Source: Massilia agrisoli (lineage in GTDB: Bacteria; Pseudomonadota; Gammaproteobacteria; Burkholderiales; Burkholderiaceae_D). Taken from it: a stretch of DNA of 64,000 nucleotides. The stretch's first letter is position 1. Every line of letters starts with the position of its first letter. Under the pieces are notes generated by a model, which was not told the DNA's origin, made no database searches, and saw only the letters and a list, made by a program, of their open reading frames with translations. A program made the translations under genes and the position numbers. The DNA is taken from the NCBI RefSeq assembly GCF_020831365.1, contig NZ_JAJHPV010000010.1:124001-188000 (forward strand). The letters run 5' to 3'. Below, one piece after another: positions 8,921 to 19,090 of the stretch.

Positions 8921-10342
8921 ATGAACAATCTTTTGCCTTACGCTTTTGCCCGCGACTTCGGCGTGCTCGCGCGTACGGATGGCGATAACGGCAACCCGGT
9001 CGAAGTCTGGGTGTCCGGCGCAACCGCGCCGGCGGCCATCGCCGAGGTGTCGCGCCGCTTCGGCCGCATCGCGCTGCGTTCGATGCCGCGCGCCGAACTG
9101 GAAGCGGCGATCGCCGGCGCGTACGCCAGCGCCGGCGGCGACGCCTCGCAGGTGGCCGACGAATTCGACGCCGACCTCGACCTGACCAAGCTGCTGCAGG
9201 ACGTGCCGGCCATCGAAGACCTGCTGGAGTCGTCCGACGATGCGCCTGTCATCCGGATGATCAATGCGCTCCTGACGCAGTCGCTGCGCGAAGGCGCGTC
9301 CGATATCCACATCGAGCCGTTCGAACAGACCTCGGTGGTGCGCTTTCGCATCGACGGCGCGCTGCGCGACATCGTCCGTCCGCGCAAGGGCATCCACGCC
9401 TCGCTGATCTCGCGTATCAAGATCATGGCGCAGCTCGACATCGCCGAAAAACGCCTGCCGCAGGACGGCCGCATCACCTTGCGCGTGGGCGGCAAGCCGG
9501 TCGACGTGCGGGTCTCGACCCTGCCGACCGGCCATGGCGAACGCGCCGTGCTGCGCTTGCTGGACAAGGAAGCCGGCCGCCTCGACCTGTCGCACCTGGG
9601 CATGAGCCCGGCCCTGCTGCCGCAGTTCGACACCCTGATCAAGCAGCCGCACGGCATCGTGCTGGTGACCGGCCCGACCGGTTCCGGCAAGACCACCACG
9701 CTGTACGCGGCGCTGTCGCGCCTGAACGCGAGCACCACCAATATCCTGACCGTCGAAGACCCGATCGAGTACGACCTGATCGGCGTCGGCCAGACCCAGG
9801 TCAACGCCCGCATCGACATGAGCTTCGCCAAGGCCCTGCGCGCCATCCTGCGCCAGGACCCGGACGTGATCATGATCGGCGAGATCCGCGACCTGGAAAC
9901 GGCGCAGATCGCGGTGCAGGCATCGCTGACCGGCCACCTGGTGCTGGCGACCCTGCACACCAACGATTCGGCCGCCGCAGTCACCCGCTTGCTGGACATG
10001 GGCATCGAGCCGTTCCTGCTGTCGTCGTCGCTGCTGGGCGTGATGGCGCAGCGCCTGGTGCGCAAGCTGTGCGTGCACTGCAAGGTCCCGGACGGCCAGT
10101 TCTACAAGGCGGTGGGCTGCGACAAATGCGGCCACACCGGCTACCACGGCCGGGTCGGCGTGTACGAGCTGCTGCAAACGAACGATGAAATCCGCGCGCA
10201 GATCCACAACCGCGCCTCGGAAGCGGACATCCGCACTGCCGCGCAGCGCTCGGGCATGAAGACCATGCGCGAGGACGGCGAACGCTGGCTGCGCGACGGC
10301 ACCACGACCCAGGCCGAACTGCTGCGCGTGACCAAGGACTAG
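8921..10342 (+). CDS. gspE: Type II secretion ATPase GspE
   Basis: GspE is the cytoplasmic hexameric ATPase that powers pseudopilus assembly. The 473-residue protein has an N-terminal domain, then Walker A GPTGSGKT at 251-258, an Asp/His-box region, Walker B around 313-322 ([12 protein letters not shown]), and a C-terminal zinc module made of C384xxC387 and C400xxC403. Only 12 residues separate the two Cys pairs, shorter than in the Vibrio/Pseudomonas proteins I know, which matches the slightly short total length. It starts 9 bases after gspD. Confidence 0.97.
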   Translation: MNNLLPYAFARDFGVLARTDGDNGNPVEVWVSGATAPAAIAEVSRRFGRIALRSMPRAELEAAIAGAYASAGGDASQVADEFDADLDLTKLLQDVPAIEDLLESSDDAPVIRMINALLTQSLREGASDIHIEPFEQTSVVRFRIDGALRDIVRPRKGIHASLISRIKIMAQLDIAEKRLPQDGRITLRVGGKPVDVRVSTLPTGHGERAVLRLLDKEAGRLDLSHLGMSPALLPQFDTLIKQPHGIVLVTGPTGSGKTTTLYAALSRLNASTTNILTVEDPIEYDLIGVGQTQVNARIDMSFAKALRAILRQDPDVIMIGEIRDLETAQIAVQASLTGHLVLATLHTNDSAAAVTRLLDMGIEPFLLSSSLLGVMAQRLVRKLCVHCKVPDGQFYKAVGCDKCGHTGYHGRVGVYELLQTNDEIRAQIHNRASEADIRTAAQRSGMKTMREDGERWLRDGTTTQAELLRVTKD

Positions 10343-10352
10343 GCCGACCACG

Positions 10353-11573
10353 ATGCCAGCATTCCGTTACGAAGCCGTCGACGACGCCGGCGCCACCAGG
10401 AAGGGCGTGGTCAACGCCGACAGCCCGCGCTCGGCGCGCGCCGACCTGCGGCTGCAGGGACTGACGCCGCTCAATGTCGAAGCCATCGCCGCCCAGCTGG
10501 ACGCGAGCGGCGTGGCCAAGAGCCGCGGCATCGGCGAAAAGCTGACCCAGGTCGAGCTGGCGCTGTTCACCCGCCAGCTGGCCAGCCTGCTGGAAGCGGG
10601 CCTGCCGCTGGAGCAGGCCTTCACCGCCCTGCTGGAGCAGGCCGAACGTCCGTATGTGCGCGACCTGATCGCCTCGATCCGCGCCGAAGTGATGGGCGGC
10701 GCGCCGTTCTCCGACGCGCTGTCGCGCCACCCGCGCGACTTCGCCGAAATCTACCGCGCGCTGGTCGCGTCGGGCGAGCAGATCGGCCACCTGGCGCGCG
10801 TGCTGTCGCGCCTGGCCGACTACATCGAGCGCCGCAACGCGCTGGTGCAGAAGGTACGGCTGGCCTTCCTGTACCCGGCCATCGTTACCGTGCTGGCGTT
10901 CGCGATCGTCATCTTCCTGCTGACTTATGTGGTGCCGCAGATCGTCTCGGTGTTCGCCAACACCAAGCAAAAACTGCCGCTGCTGACCGTGATGATGCTG
11001 GGCGTATCGAACTTTGTGCGCGGTTACGGGATCTATGTCGCTGTGGCGATGATCGGCGCCTTCTTCATGTGGCGGCGGGCGCTGCAGAACGCCGACCTGA
11101 AGCGGCGCTGGCATACCTGGCTGCTGACCGCGCCGATCTACGGCAAGTTCGAGCGCAGCCTGAACACCGCGCGCTTTGCCAGCACCCTGGCCATCACCAC
11201 CGGATCGGGCGTGCCGATCCTGCATGCGCTCGACACCAGCCGCGACACGCTGTCGAACGTGGCCATGAAGGAGCTGGTCGAGCAGGCCAGCGCCAGCGTG
11301 CGCGAGGGCGTCAGCCTGGCGCGGGCGCTGTCGGCGCAGAAGCACTTTCCGCCCATGCTGATCCACATGATCCGCGCGGGCGAGATTACCGGCGAACTGC
11401 CGGCCATGCTGGACCGGGCGGCGCTGTCGCAGCAGGCCGACGTCGAGCGGCGGACGCTGACCATCGCGGGCTTGCTGGAGCCGCTCCTGATCGTCGCGAT
11501 GGGTATTGTGGTGCTGCTGATCGTGCTCGCGGTGCTGATGCCGATTATTGAAATCAACCAGCTGGTGCGGTAA
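10353..11573 (+). CDS. gspF: Type II secretion inner-membrane platform protein GspF
   Basis: GspF is the polytopic core of the inner-membrane platform. The 406-residue protein has the family's two repeated cytoplasmic T2SSF domains (about residues 70-190 and 275-395) and three membrane segments (about 170-195, 222-240 and 376-398). Recognisable blocks include FTRQLASLLEAGLPLEQAF and its repeat TRFASTLAITTGSGVPIL-like segment in the second half. It starts 10 bases after gspE. Confidence 0.97.
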   Translation: MPAFRYEAVDDAGATRKGVVNADSPRSARADLRLQGLTPLNVEAIAAQLDASGVAKSRGIGEKLTQVELALFTRQLASLLEAGLPLEQAFTALLEQAERPYVRDLIASIRAEVMGGAPFSDALSRHPRDFAEIYRALVASGEQIGHLARVLSRLADYIERRNALVQKVRLAFLYPAIVTVLAFAIVIFLLTYVVPQIVSVFANTKQKLPLLTVMMLGVSNFVRGYGIYVAVAMIGAFFMWRRALQNADLKRRWHTWLLTAPIYGKFERSLNTARFASTLAITTGSGVPILHALDTSRDTLSNVAMKELVEQASASVREGVSLARALSAQKHFPPMLIHMIRAGEITGELPAMLDRAALSQQADVERRTLTIAGLLEPLLIVAMGIVVLLIVLAVLMPIIEINQLVR

Positions 11574-11585
11574 CGAAGGAACCCG

Positions 11586-12341
11586 ATGAAGCGCATGCCT
11601 TTACTTTTAACCCTGCTGGCCCTGGTGGCCCTGTCGGCCTCGGTCGCATACTGGGTCCTGCAGCTGTACAAGCCTGAACAGCGTCCGCTGGCCGCCGCGC
11701 CGGTTGCCGACCTGCCGGCGCCGGCGGTGGACGCCGCCGCGACGCTGTTTGGCGGCCAGGCCATGGCCGCGGTGGCGACCAACTACCAGCTGACCGGGGT
11801 GGTTGCGGCGGGCCGCAACAGCGTGGCCATCCTGGTGGCGGATGGACAGCCAGCCAAGGCCTTCCCGGTCGGGAAAGAGCTGTCGGCCGGCGTCGTGGTG
11901 AAGGAAGTGCATCCGCGTTACGTGATGCTGTCGGAAGGCGGCGTGCTGAAGCGGATCGAGCTGGCGGTCGACGTCAAGCCGCCGGCCGACATGGCCGCGC
12001 CGCTGCCGATGGATGCGCCGGCGCCGCCGGCCTATCCGCAGCAGGGACAGCCGATGCCGCAGCAGCAGCCGATGCCAACCCCCGCGCCGGCGCCCGCAAC
12101 GCCGCAGCCACGCCCGCTGCCGCAGTCCCAGCTGACGCCGGAACAGCAGCAGGAACTGCAGCAGGAACAGCAAGAACAGAATGAGCCGCCGCAGGGGCCG
12201 GAAGGGGAGCCGCCGCCGCCAGTGCCAATGGCGCGGCCGGTCGAGGGCGCCGCCGTTCCTCCGCCGCCTGCGCCGCCAGTGCAGATGCCGCCGGCGACGC
12301 GCAATGTCGGCATGCCGGGGCCGGCGCCGGTGTCGCAATAA
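11586..12341 (+). CDS. gspC: Type II secretion protein GspC (short, Pro/Gln-rich tail)
   Basis: GspC links the inner-membrane platform to the secretin. The 251-residue protein has one N-terminal membrane segment (about 5-24) and a periplasmic homology region with YQLTGVVAAGRNSVAILV and VGKELSAGVVVKEVHPRYVMLSEGG, which is the GspC HR domain. The C-terminal 100 residues are Pro/Gln/Ala-rich with no PDZ domain or coiled coil, so this is a reduced GspC. It is the last gene of the locus, whereas gspC opens many enterobacterial-type operons. Name by position plus HR motif. Confidence 0.85.
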   Translation: MKRMPLLLTLLALVALSASVAYWVLQLYKPEQRPLAAAPVADLPAPAVDAAATLFGGQAMAAVATNYQLTGVVAAGRNSVAILVADGQPAKAFPVGKELSAGVVVKEVHPRYVMLSEGGVLKRIELAVDVKPPADMAAPLPMDAPAPPAYPQQGQPMPQQQPMPTPAPAPATPQPRPLPQSQLTPEQQQELQQEQQEQNEPPQGPEGEPPPPVPMARPVEGAAVPPPPAPPVQMPPATRNVGMPGPAPVSQ

Positions 12342-12350
12342 ATTGACGTG

Positions 12351-12383
12351 CATGGGTTCCCGCTTGCGCGGCAACGACCGGGA
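12351..12383. repeat. Half copy of the REP-like palindrome
   Basis: A single half element (ATGGGTTCCCGC, TGCG, CGGCAACGAC) matches one arm of the paired repeats seen at five other places in this window. It lies just after the gspC stop, between gspC and the convergent small gene. No partner arm is present. Confidence 0.7.
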
Positions 12384-12385
12384 TC

Positions 12386-12586
12386 TTACTCGTCGTCCGG
12401 TTTCAGCTTCGCCTTTTCGAGCGCGCGTTTTTCAGCCTGGCGCTGCGCGGACTTGCTCTTGACGTGGGCGCCCGCCGAACGCTGCTTTGCCAGCGCCGCG
12501 AGCGGGTTGCGGGGCTTGCCGAACGCTTGCGATGGCTCTATCCGCAGCCGCATCTTCTGCCGCGTCGCCAGTGCCTTGTTCGCCAT
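12386..12586 (-). CDS. Small basic hypothetical protein downstream of hslU
   Basis: A 66-residue Lys/Arg/Ala-rich protein of unknown function. Support comes from a strong ribosome binding site (GGGAGG) before its ATG, its position 24 bases after hslU on the same strand, and an acidic DDE ending after a basic, probably helical body (KSKSAQRQAEKRALEKAK). It has no signal peptide or membrane segment. The composition suggests nucleic-acid or ribosome contact, but this is a guess. I do not recognise a named family. Confidence 0.6.
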   Translation of the reverse strand: MANKALATRQKMRLRIEPSQAFGKPRNPLAALAKQRSAGAHVKSKSAQRQAEKRALEKAKLKPDDE

Positions 12587-12610
12587 TCCCCGCCTCCCTT
12601 GCCTTAACGA

Positions 12611-13966
<1,356 letters not shown>

Positions 13967-13971
13967 GATGC

Positions 13972-14508
13972 TTAGTCCAGGGTTTCCACAATGTGGTTCA
14001 AATTAGTGTAGATGCACAGCTGGCCGGCGATGGTCAGCGACTTGTGCACGATCTCGGCAGGCGACAAGTCGGTGTTTTCCTGCAGCGCCTTGGCCGCGGA
14101 CTGGGCGTAGCTGCCGCCCGAGCCGATCGCGCCCACGCCGTCCTCGGGCTCGAGCACGTCGCCGTTGCCGGTGATGACCAGGGTCGATTCGGCGTCGGCG
14201 ACCAGCAGCATCGCCTCCAGGCGGCGCAGGATGCGGTCGGTGCGCCAGTCCTTGGCCAGTTCGACCGAAGCGCGCAGCAAATGTCCCTGGTGTTTTTCGA
14301 GCTTGCCTTCGAAGCGGTCAAGCAGGGTGAAAGCGTCGGCGGTGCCGCCGGCGAAGCCGCACAGGACCTTGCCCTGGTACAGCTTGCGCACCTTGCGGGC
14401 AGTGCCCTTCATGATGATGTTGCCGAGAGTCACCTGACCATCGCCGCCGAGGGCCACTTGCCTGCCGCGCCGTACGCACAAAATGGTGGTGCCGTGAAAT
14501 TGTTCCAT
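13972..14508 (-). CDS. hslV: ATP-dependent protease proteolytic subunit HslV
   Basis: HslV is the proteasome-like threonine peptidase of the HslUV complex. The frame is open further upstream, through a REP-like repeat, but the ATG at 14508 gives the normal N-terminus. The 178-residue protein has a six-residue propeptide and then the catalytic Thr (T7, TTILCVRRG), followed by QVTLGN and [24 protein letters not shown], all typical. An upstream extension would encode the repeat and is rejected. Confidence 0.97.
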   Translation of the reverse strand: MEQFHGTTILCVRRGRQVALGGDGQVTLGNIIMKGTARKVRKLYQGKVLCGFAGGTADAFTLLDRFEGKLEKHQGHLLRASVELAKDWRTDRILRRLEAMLLVADAESTLVITGNGDVLEPEDGVGAIGSGGSYAQSAAKALQENTDLSPAEIVHKSLTIAGQLCIYTNLNHIVETLD

Positions 14509-14608
14509 GTCAGCCTCTGAGTTATCTAGCCCACAAGAAGTGGGGATGCTCGGGCAAATTGCAAGATATGACGATGACGGGTTGGCCGGTTGCCGCCCGC
14601 ACTCGATA

Positions 14609-14682
14609 CGTCGTTCCCGCGAAGGCGGGAACCCATGCTGAGCTTGCTTCCTATGGGTTCCCGCATTCGCGGGAACGACGGG
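14609..14682. repeat. REP/REPIN-like paired inverted repeat, copy 1
   Basis: Two inverted copies of a short palindrome: CGTCGTTCCCGC, GAA, GGCGGGAACCCATG at 14609-14638 and its mirror ATGGGTTCCCGC, ATTC, GCGGGAACGACGGG at 14653-14682. Each arm folds alone and the two arms can also pair with each other. It lies between the STAS gene stop and the hslV start. Confidence 0.85.
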
Positions 14683-14683
14683 A

Positions 14684-16006
14684 TCAGTATTTGTGGGGGA
14701 ACAGGCGCGCAACCCCGGCGTAGCCAAGCAGTTTGAACAGCGCCGCCACCAGGTGATTCACATCGCGCATCTCAATCTTCTTGCCGCTGCCCGCGAGCGC
14801 CCGCAGGCGCGCCTGCAGCGCCACGGCGGCGCCATACTCGACCCGTGCCAGCCTTGAGCAGTCGAGCAGCACCACCTCGCTCTCCTGCGCGTAGCCGTCG
14901 ATCGCTTGAAACAAGTTAGCCGTATCGCCTTCAATAACTGGCGGCAACATAAACCGTTCGCCACTGACCGGCCCGCTGGTAGCGGTCGCTACCTTGCCGG
15001 GCGCCTCGAACGAGGGCGGCGAGACCTCGAAAGTGACGCAGTAATCCATCGCGGTTTCTTCGAAGTCCTTTTCGCGGTTCAGCAATTGGAGCAGGGCGAG
15101 CAGCAGCAGCCACGGCGCCGGGCTGCTTTCGCGCTCGCCGATAATCGTGCTTTGCCGCGCCAGCGCCGCCAGCTCGGCCGCACCGGCCACCACCAGCTCG
15201 CTGCCGCGCGCATGCAGCCCGGTGAGCGTGCGCGCCAGCAGGTCGCAGCCTTCCGGCGCCAGTTGCGTGATGCGGCCAAGTTCAAGCCGCAAGAGCTTGC
15301 CGGGCGCAGCCAGCTGGGCCAGGCGCTCCAGCTTCGGCGCGACATGGGCGTCGAGCGTGCCTTCCAGTACTTCCGTCGGCGTGACGCCGGCGTAGGGCTG
15401 GCCGGCGGCGGCGGCAGCCGGCAGCAGTGGATTCCATGCCGGCGGCGAGGTCTCGAAACGGCTGGCGTAGTCGATCGCCAGGTTGTCGAAGTCGAGCGGG
15501 CGGTCGCCGGCCTGGTACAGGTCGAACAGCATCCACCACACGCTGCGGTCATGCTGGCCGGCGTCCCCCAGGCTGTCGCGCAGCATATGTTCGGCGGCCA
15601 CGGCCTGCCCGTTGGCGTACAGGATGGCGCTTTCCTCGACTACCGGGGCGGCCTGGGCTTCGACCGGCGCGTCGGGCAGCACGTCGTCGCCCAGCAGCTC
15701 GGTGGTGGGCAGCTCGAGCATCGGCAGGGTGCCGGGGCCTTGTTCTTGCTGGAAGCTGGTCAGCGGCCGGCGCGGTCCGCTGCCCCAGGCCGGTTCCGGC
15801 GTGTTGAAAATATCGTTGGCCATGGCCGACTCGATGGCATCGATCTTGGCGGCTGTTGCGCGCGCAATCTCGCGCAGGCGGGCGCGCTCGGCTTCGGTCT
15901 CTTGCGGCAGGCGCGAGGGTTCACCCACGCGCAGGCGTGTCTCTGGCGGCGGCACAAGGCTGTCGCTGTCGTCGTTCTTGCGTTTGAACCTGGAGAAAAT
16001 ACCCAC
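14684..16006 (-). CDS. STAS-domain protein of unknown function
   Basis: A 440-residue cytoplasmic protein. The start is GTG at 16006, supported by AGGACA seven bases upstream; the nearby ATG is in another frame. The N-terminus is basic then acidic ([13 protein letters not shown]). The C-terminal 85 residues form a STAS-like domain ([27 protein letters not shown]), the fold of anti-sigma-factor antagonists and MlaB. A central repeat-like region has two FxTSPPxWNP/[11 protein letters not shown] segments, which suggests an internal duplication. The residue aligned with the usual phospho-Ser is uncertain. Role unknown; it may act as a scaffold. It is followed by hslV on the same strand. Confidence 0.75.
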   Translation of the reverse strand: MGIFSRFKRKNDDSDSLVPPPETRLRVGEPSRLPQETEAERARLREIARATAAKIDAIESAMANDIFNTPEPAWGSGPRRPLTSFQQEQGPGTLPMLELPTTELLGDDVLPDAPVEAQAAPVVEESAILYANGQAVAAEHMLRDSLGDAGQHDRSVWWMLFDLYQAGDRPLDFDNLAIDYASRFETSPPAWNPLLPAAAAAGQPYAGVTPTEVLEGTLDAHVAPKLERLAQLAAPGKLLRLELGRITQLAPEGCDLLARTLTGLHARGSELVVAGAAELAALARQSTIIGERESSPAPWLLLLALLQLLNREKDFEETAMDYCVTFEVSPPSFEAPGKVATATSGPVSGERFMLPPVIEGDTANLFQAIDGYAQESEVVLLDCSRLARVEYGAAVALQARLRALAGSGKKIEMRDVNHLVAALFKLLGYAGVARLFPHKY

Positions 16007-16090
16007 GTCATGTCCTGTTACGTCGTTTCACGCTGCGTCAACTACGGTAGCACGGACGGGCGCGCTTGATCGCCACGCCTCGCCCTGAAA

Positions 16091-16128
16091 GCAAAAAAGC
16101 ATGCGGCGTGAGGCGCATGCTTTTTTGC
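16091..16128. terminator. Bidirectional intrinsic terminator after dksA
   Basis: A 15-bp perfect stem (GCAAAAAAGCATGCG at 16091-16105 with its complement at 16114-16128) has an 8-base loop and A/T runs on both sides. It ends the dksA transcript on the minus strand, 15 bases after its stop, and would separate it from the STAS gene. Confidence 0.9.
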
Positions 16129-16142
16129 GGGAAACGGCGCGA

Positions 16143-16874
16143 TCAGTCGCCGTACAGCTTCTGCTTCAGCTCGCGGCGCTGCTGCGCTTCGAGCGACAGG
16201 GTGGCGGTCGGGCGGGCGATCAGGCGCGGGATGCCGATCGGCTCGCCAGTCTCTTCGCACCAGCCGTATTCGCCGGCGTCGATCGAGGCAATCGACTGCT
16301 GCACTTTCTTGAGCAGCTTGCGCTCACGGTCGCGGGTGCGCAGTTCGAGCGCATGTTCTTCTTCGATCGTGGCGCGGTCGGCCGGGTCTGGCACCAGGAC
16401 GGTTTCGCGCAGGTGCTCGGTGGTTTCGCCGGCGTTCTTCAACAGGTCTTTTTCAAGTTGCTGCAAGCGTGCCTTGAAAAACGCCAACTGGTCCGCGTTC
16501 ATGTAGTCCTTCTCGCCCATTGCCCGGATTTCTTCTTCGGACAGGACGCGGGCTTCTGTGTTCACGGCTGGGGTCGATTTAGTTGTTTTAGTCATGACTT
16601 CACTTACCTTCGATACGACAGAGGTTTTCATTTTATCAGCTAACCCAACAGCATCTTCTGCTGCCGGGTCGCTTGCCTTGACGGCCGGCTGTCCGCCCGT
16701 CACTTTACTGCCTGCCTTCGCAGTTGCTGCACTTTTGATCTTGCTTCCCGCTGCAGTGGCGCGCGAGGCCGGCTTGGCCGTGGCCGCCGGTTTCGCTTTT
16801 CCGCTTGCCGGTGCCGGGACGGCTAGCGCCGTTTCGGTGGCCTTGATGGCCGGTTTCGTATCGCTACTTTTCAT
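16143..16874 (-). CDS. dksA: DksA/TraR-family RNA polymerase regulator with long N-terminal tail
   Basis: DksA binds the RNA polymerase secondary channel and works with ppGpp in the stringent response. The core (about residues 105-243) has the coiled-coil with DPADRATIEEE, holding the tip Asp/Ala region, and the C-terminal module GEYGWCEETGEPIGIPRL. Only one of the four zinc-finger Cys remains; the others are Thr, Thr/Leu and Glu. This is a known variant class in alpha- and betaproteobacteria. The first 100 residues are Ala/Lys/Pro/Thr-rich and disordered, like a histone H1 tail. Start supported by AAGGGG before the ATG. The next gene upstream is a COG0523 GTPase. Confidence 0.9.
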   Translation of the reverse strand: MKSSDTKPAIKATETALAVPAPASGKAKPAATAKPASRATAAGSKIKSAATAKAGSKVTGGQPAVKASDPAAEDAVGLADKMKTSVVSKVSEVMTKTTKSTPAVNTEARVLSEEEIRAMGEKDYMNADQLAFFKARLQQLEKDLLKNAGETTEHLRETVLVPDPADRATIEEEHALELRTRDRERKLLKKVQQSIASIDAGEYGWCEETGEPIGIPRLIARPTATLSLEAQQRRELKQKLYGD

Positions 16875-16937
16875 GATGCCACCCCTTTAGTCGTCAGGCG
16901 CAGGAACCATCCAATGCATATCGGAAACCGGGATAGT

Positions 16938-18005
16938 TTATACCAAACATTGTTCCAATCCGCGGATAAACACGTCTTTTGGTAAATTTTTGCCAATAAA
17001 GACCATTTTGCTGCCACGTTCCTCGTCTTCACCCCATTTGCCGCCGATATCGCTGCCCATGATCTGGTGCACGCCCTGGAACACCACCTTGCGGTCGGCG
17101 CCTTCCATCAGCAGCACACCCTTGTAGCGCAGCATGCGCGGGCCGAACACGTTGACCAGGCTGCCCAGGAATTCATCGAGGCGGGCCGGGTCGAACGGGC
17201 GCGTACTCTTGAACACGAAGGCGGCGATGTCGTCGCTGTGGTGGCTGTGGTGGTGGTCGTTGCTGTGGTCGCAGGCTTCCGTATGTACATGCTCGTGCTC
17301 GCCGTCGTGGTCGTGCGCGTGGTGGTGGCCGTGGTCGCTGGCCTCGTCCGCGGTCAGGAAACCCGGATCGAGTTCGAGCTTGTCGTTCAGGTTGAAGCCG
17401 CGGATGTCGAGCACCTCGGCCAGCGGGGCGCGTCCGAAGTCCGACTGGTTCATCGGCGCGCGCGGGTTGATGCGCTTGAGCCGGGTCTTCAGCTCGGCCA
17501 GCTGGGCGGCGTCGACCAGGTCGGTCTTGGAAATCAGGATCTTGTCGGCGAAGCCCACCTGGCGCTGGGCTTCCTCGTGCTCGTCGAGCTGGGTCATCGC
17601 GTGGCGCGCGTCGACCACGGTGACCACCGCATCGAGCAGGTAGTGGGCGCCGACTTCCTCGTCGACAAAGAAGGTCTGGGCCACCGGGCCCGGGTTGGCA
17701 AGGCCGGTCGTTTCAATGACCACGCGGTCGAACTGGATTTCGCCTGCGTCGCGCTTTTGCGCCAGCTTCGTCAGCGCCACGATCAGGTCGCCGCGCACGG
17801 TGCAGCAGATGCAGCCGTTGTTCATCTCGACGATCTGCTCGCTGCTGTCTTGCACCAGGATCTCGTTGTCGATGTTTTCCTGGCCGAACTCATTCTCGAT
17901 GACGGCAATGCGCAAGCCGTGGTCCTCTTGCAGGATGCGGTTGAGCAGGGTGGTTTTGCCTGCGCCCAGGAAGCCGGTCAGGATGGTGCTAGGAATCAAT
18001 GCCAT
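16938..18005 (-). CDS. COG0523 (CobW/YjiA/ZNG1-type) metal-chaperone GTPase
   Basis: A G3E-family GTPase thought to hand metal, often zinc, to client enzymes. The 355-residue protein has Walker A GFLGAGKTT (11-19), the CxCC metal-binding motif C65-I-C67-C68, switch II, and a SKTDLVD base-recognition motif. A His-rich loop at about 224-260 has many HxH and DH pairs and probably stores or senses metal. A CobW_C domain closes the protein. The His loop is longer than in E. coli YjiA. Its metal cannot be told from sequence. It lies 63 bases before dksA on the same strand. Confidence 0.93.
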   Translation of the reverse strand: MALIPSTILTGFLGAGKTTLLNRILQEDHGLRIAVIENEFGQENIDNEILVQDSSEQIVEMNNGCICCTVRGDLIVALTKLAQKRDAGEIQFDRVVIETTGLANPGPVAQTFFVDEEVGAHYLLDAVVTVVDARHAMTQLDEHEEAQRQVGFADKILISKTDLVDAAQLAELKTRLKRINPRAPMNQSDFGRAPLAEVLDIRGFNLNDKLELDPGFLTADEASDHGHHHAHDHDGEHEHVHTEACDHSNDHHHSHHSDDIAAFVFKSTRPFDPARLDEFLGSLVNVFGPRMLRYKGVLLMEGADRKVVFQGVHQIMGSDIGGKWGEDEERGSKMVFIGKNLPKDVFIRGLEQCLV

Positions 18006-18135
18006 GTTGTTTTGTCGTTCGTGATGATAATGCGGCCGCCAGGGCGGCAGGTAAGCGAGGGATTATGCCGGATTTCCCGATTTGCTTCCAAAAACCGCGT
18101 TTTGGCTTGATGCGGATCATGCCGAGGCTGCCCAG

Positions 18136-19086
18136 TTACTTGGATTTTGCGCGCGGGTGGGCTTTGTCGTAGGCCGCGGCGAGGTGCTGGAAATCGAGCG
18201 CTGTATACACCTGCGTCGACGTGATGCTGGCGTGGCCGAGCATTTCCTGCACCGCGCGCAGGTCGCCCGACGACTGCAGCACATGCGAGGCGAACGAGTG
18301 GCGCAGCACGTGCGGATGGACGTTGACGGTGGTGCCCACGCGCAGCGCGTGCTGCTTGAGGCGGGTCTGGATCACGCGCGGCGAGATGCGGGCGCCGCGC
18401 ACCGACACGAACAGTGCCGCGCTGCCGTCCGATGGGGAAGGGCGCACCGCCAGCCATGCCGCCAGCGCCTCGATCGCGTGGCCCCCGGCCGGCACCTTGC
18501 GCATCTTGCCGCCCTTGCCGGTCACCACCACTTCCTTCGCGTCGAGGTCGATCCAGCCGAGCGACGCGGCAGCGCCCGCCGAGGGATCGGCCTTGCGGTA
18601 AGCCACGTCCAGTCCAGCCAGTTCCGACACCCGCAGGCCGCTCGAATACATCAGCTCGAACATCGCGCGGTTGCACAGGTCGGCAGGTTCGGGATTGCTG
18701 TGCGCGTGGGACGGCGTCGAAACAAGGTGCACCGCATCGTCCACCGACAGCGCCTTGGGCAGGGAGCGCGCGCGCTTGGGCGGGCGCACGCCGTCGACCG
18801 GGTTGGCCGCCAGCTGCGTGCTGCGCGCCAGCCAGCCGAAGAAACCGCGCCAGCACGACAGCCGGCGCGCGATCGAGCGCGGGTTCAGGTCTTGCGCATG
18901 CAGTTTGGAGGCCAGGCGGCGGATGTCAGCATGCACCACCGTGTCCCAGCCCGCTGCGCCGGTCAGCGCGGCAAGCTCGGCCAGGTCGCGCCGGTAGGCG
19001 AGGATGGTGTGCGGGGACAGCTGGCGCTGGGTGGCAAGTTCGAGCAGGTACTGTTCCACCGCTTCAAGCTTGCCGGCCGTGTCCAT
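18136..19086 (-). CDS. xerC: Tyrosine recombinase XerC
   Basis: XerC resolves chromosome dimers at dif with XerD. The 316-residue protein starts at the ATG 19086, four bases after the DUF484 stop. It has a SAM-like N-terminal DNA-binding domain, then the catalytic domain with Arg in SGLRVSEL, Lys in GKGGKMR, HxxR in HVLRHSFASH, His in LGHASITSTQ, and the nucleophilic Tyr in QVYTAL. A roughly 10-residue insert between the Arg and Lys motifs (around SAGAAASLGW) makes it slightly long. No mobile-element context, so a housekeeping Xer. Confidence 0.95.
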   Translation of the reverse strand: MDTAGKLEAVEQYLLELATQRQLSPHTILAYRRDLAELAALTGAAGWDTVVHADIRRLASKLHAQDLNPRSIARRLSCWRGFFGWLARSTQLAANPVDGVRPPKRARSLPKALSVDDAVHLVSTPSHAHSNPEPADLCNRAMFELMYSSGLRVSELAGLDVAYRKADPSAGAAASLGWIDLDAKEVVVTGKGGKMRKVPAGGHAIEALAAWLAVRPSPSDGSAALFVSVRGARISPRVIQTRLKQHALRVGTTVNVHPHVLRHSFASHVLQSSGDLRAVQEMLGHASITSTQVYTALDFQHLAAAYDKAHPRAKSK

Positions 19087-19090
19087 GAGT

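Noticed and set aside
6686-10351. Very long open frame antisense to gspD and gspE
   Set aside because: High-GC codon bias on the plus strand leaves a stop-poor antisense frame. Its product is His/Arg/Gln-rich with no family motif, and the sense genes are certain.
14509-14727. N-terminal extension of hslV
   Set aside because: It translates the REP-like repeat. The proteasome-type N-terminus with catalytic Thr near the chosen Met is decisive.
18136-19086. Tyrosine recombinase as a mobile-element integrase
   Set aside because: It sits next to DUF484 in the usual chromosomal xerC context, with no attachment site or element borders seen.
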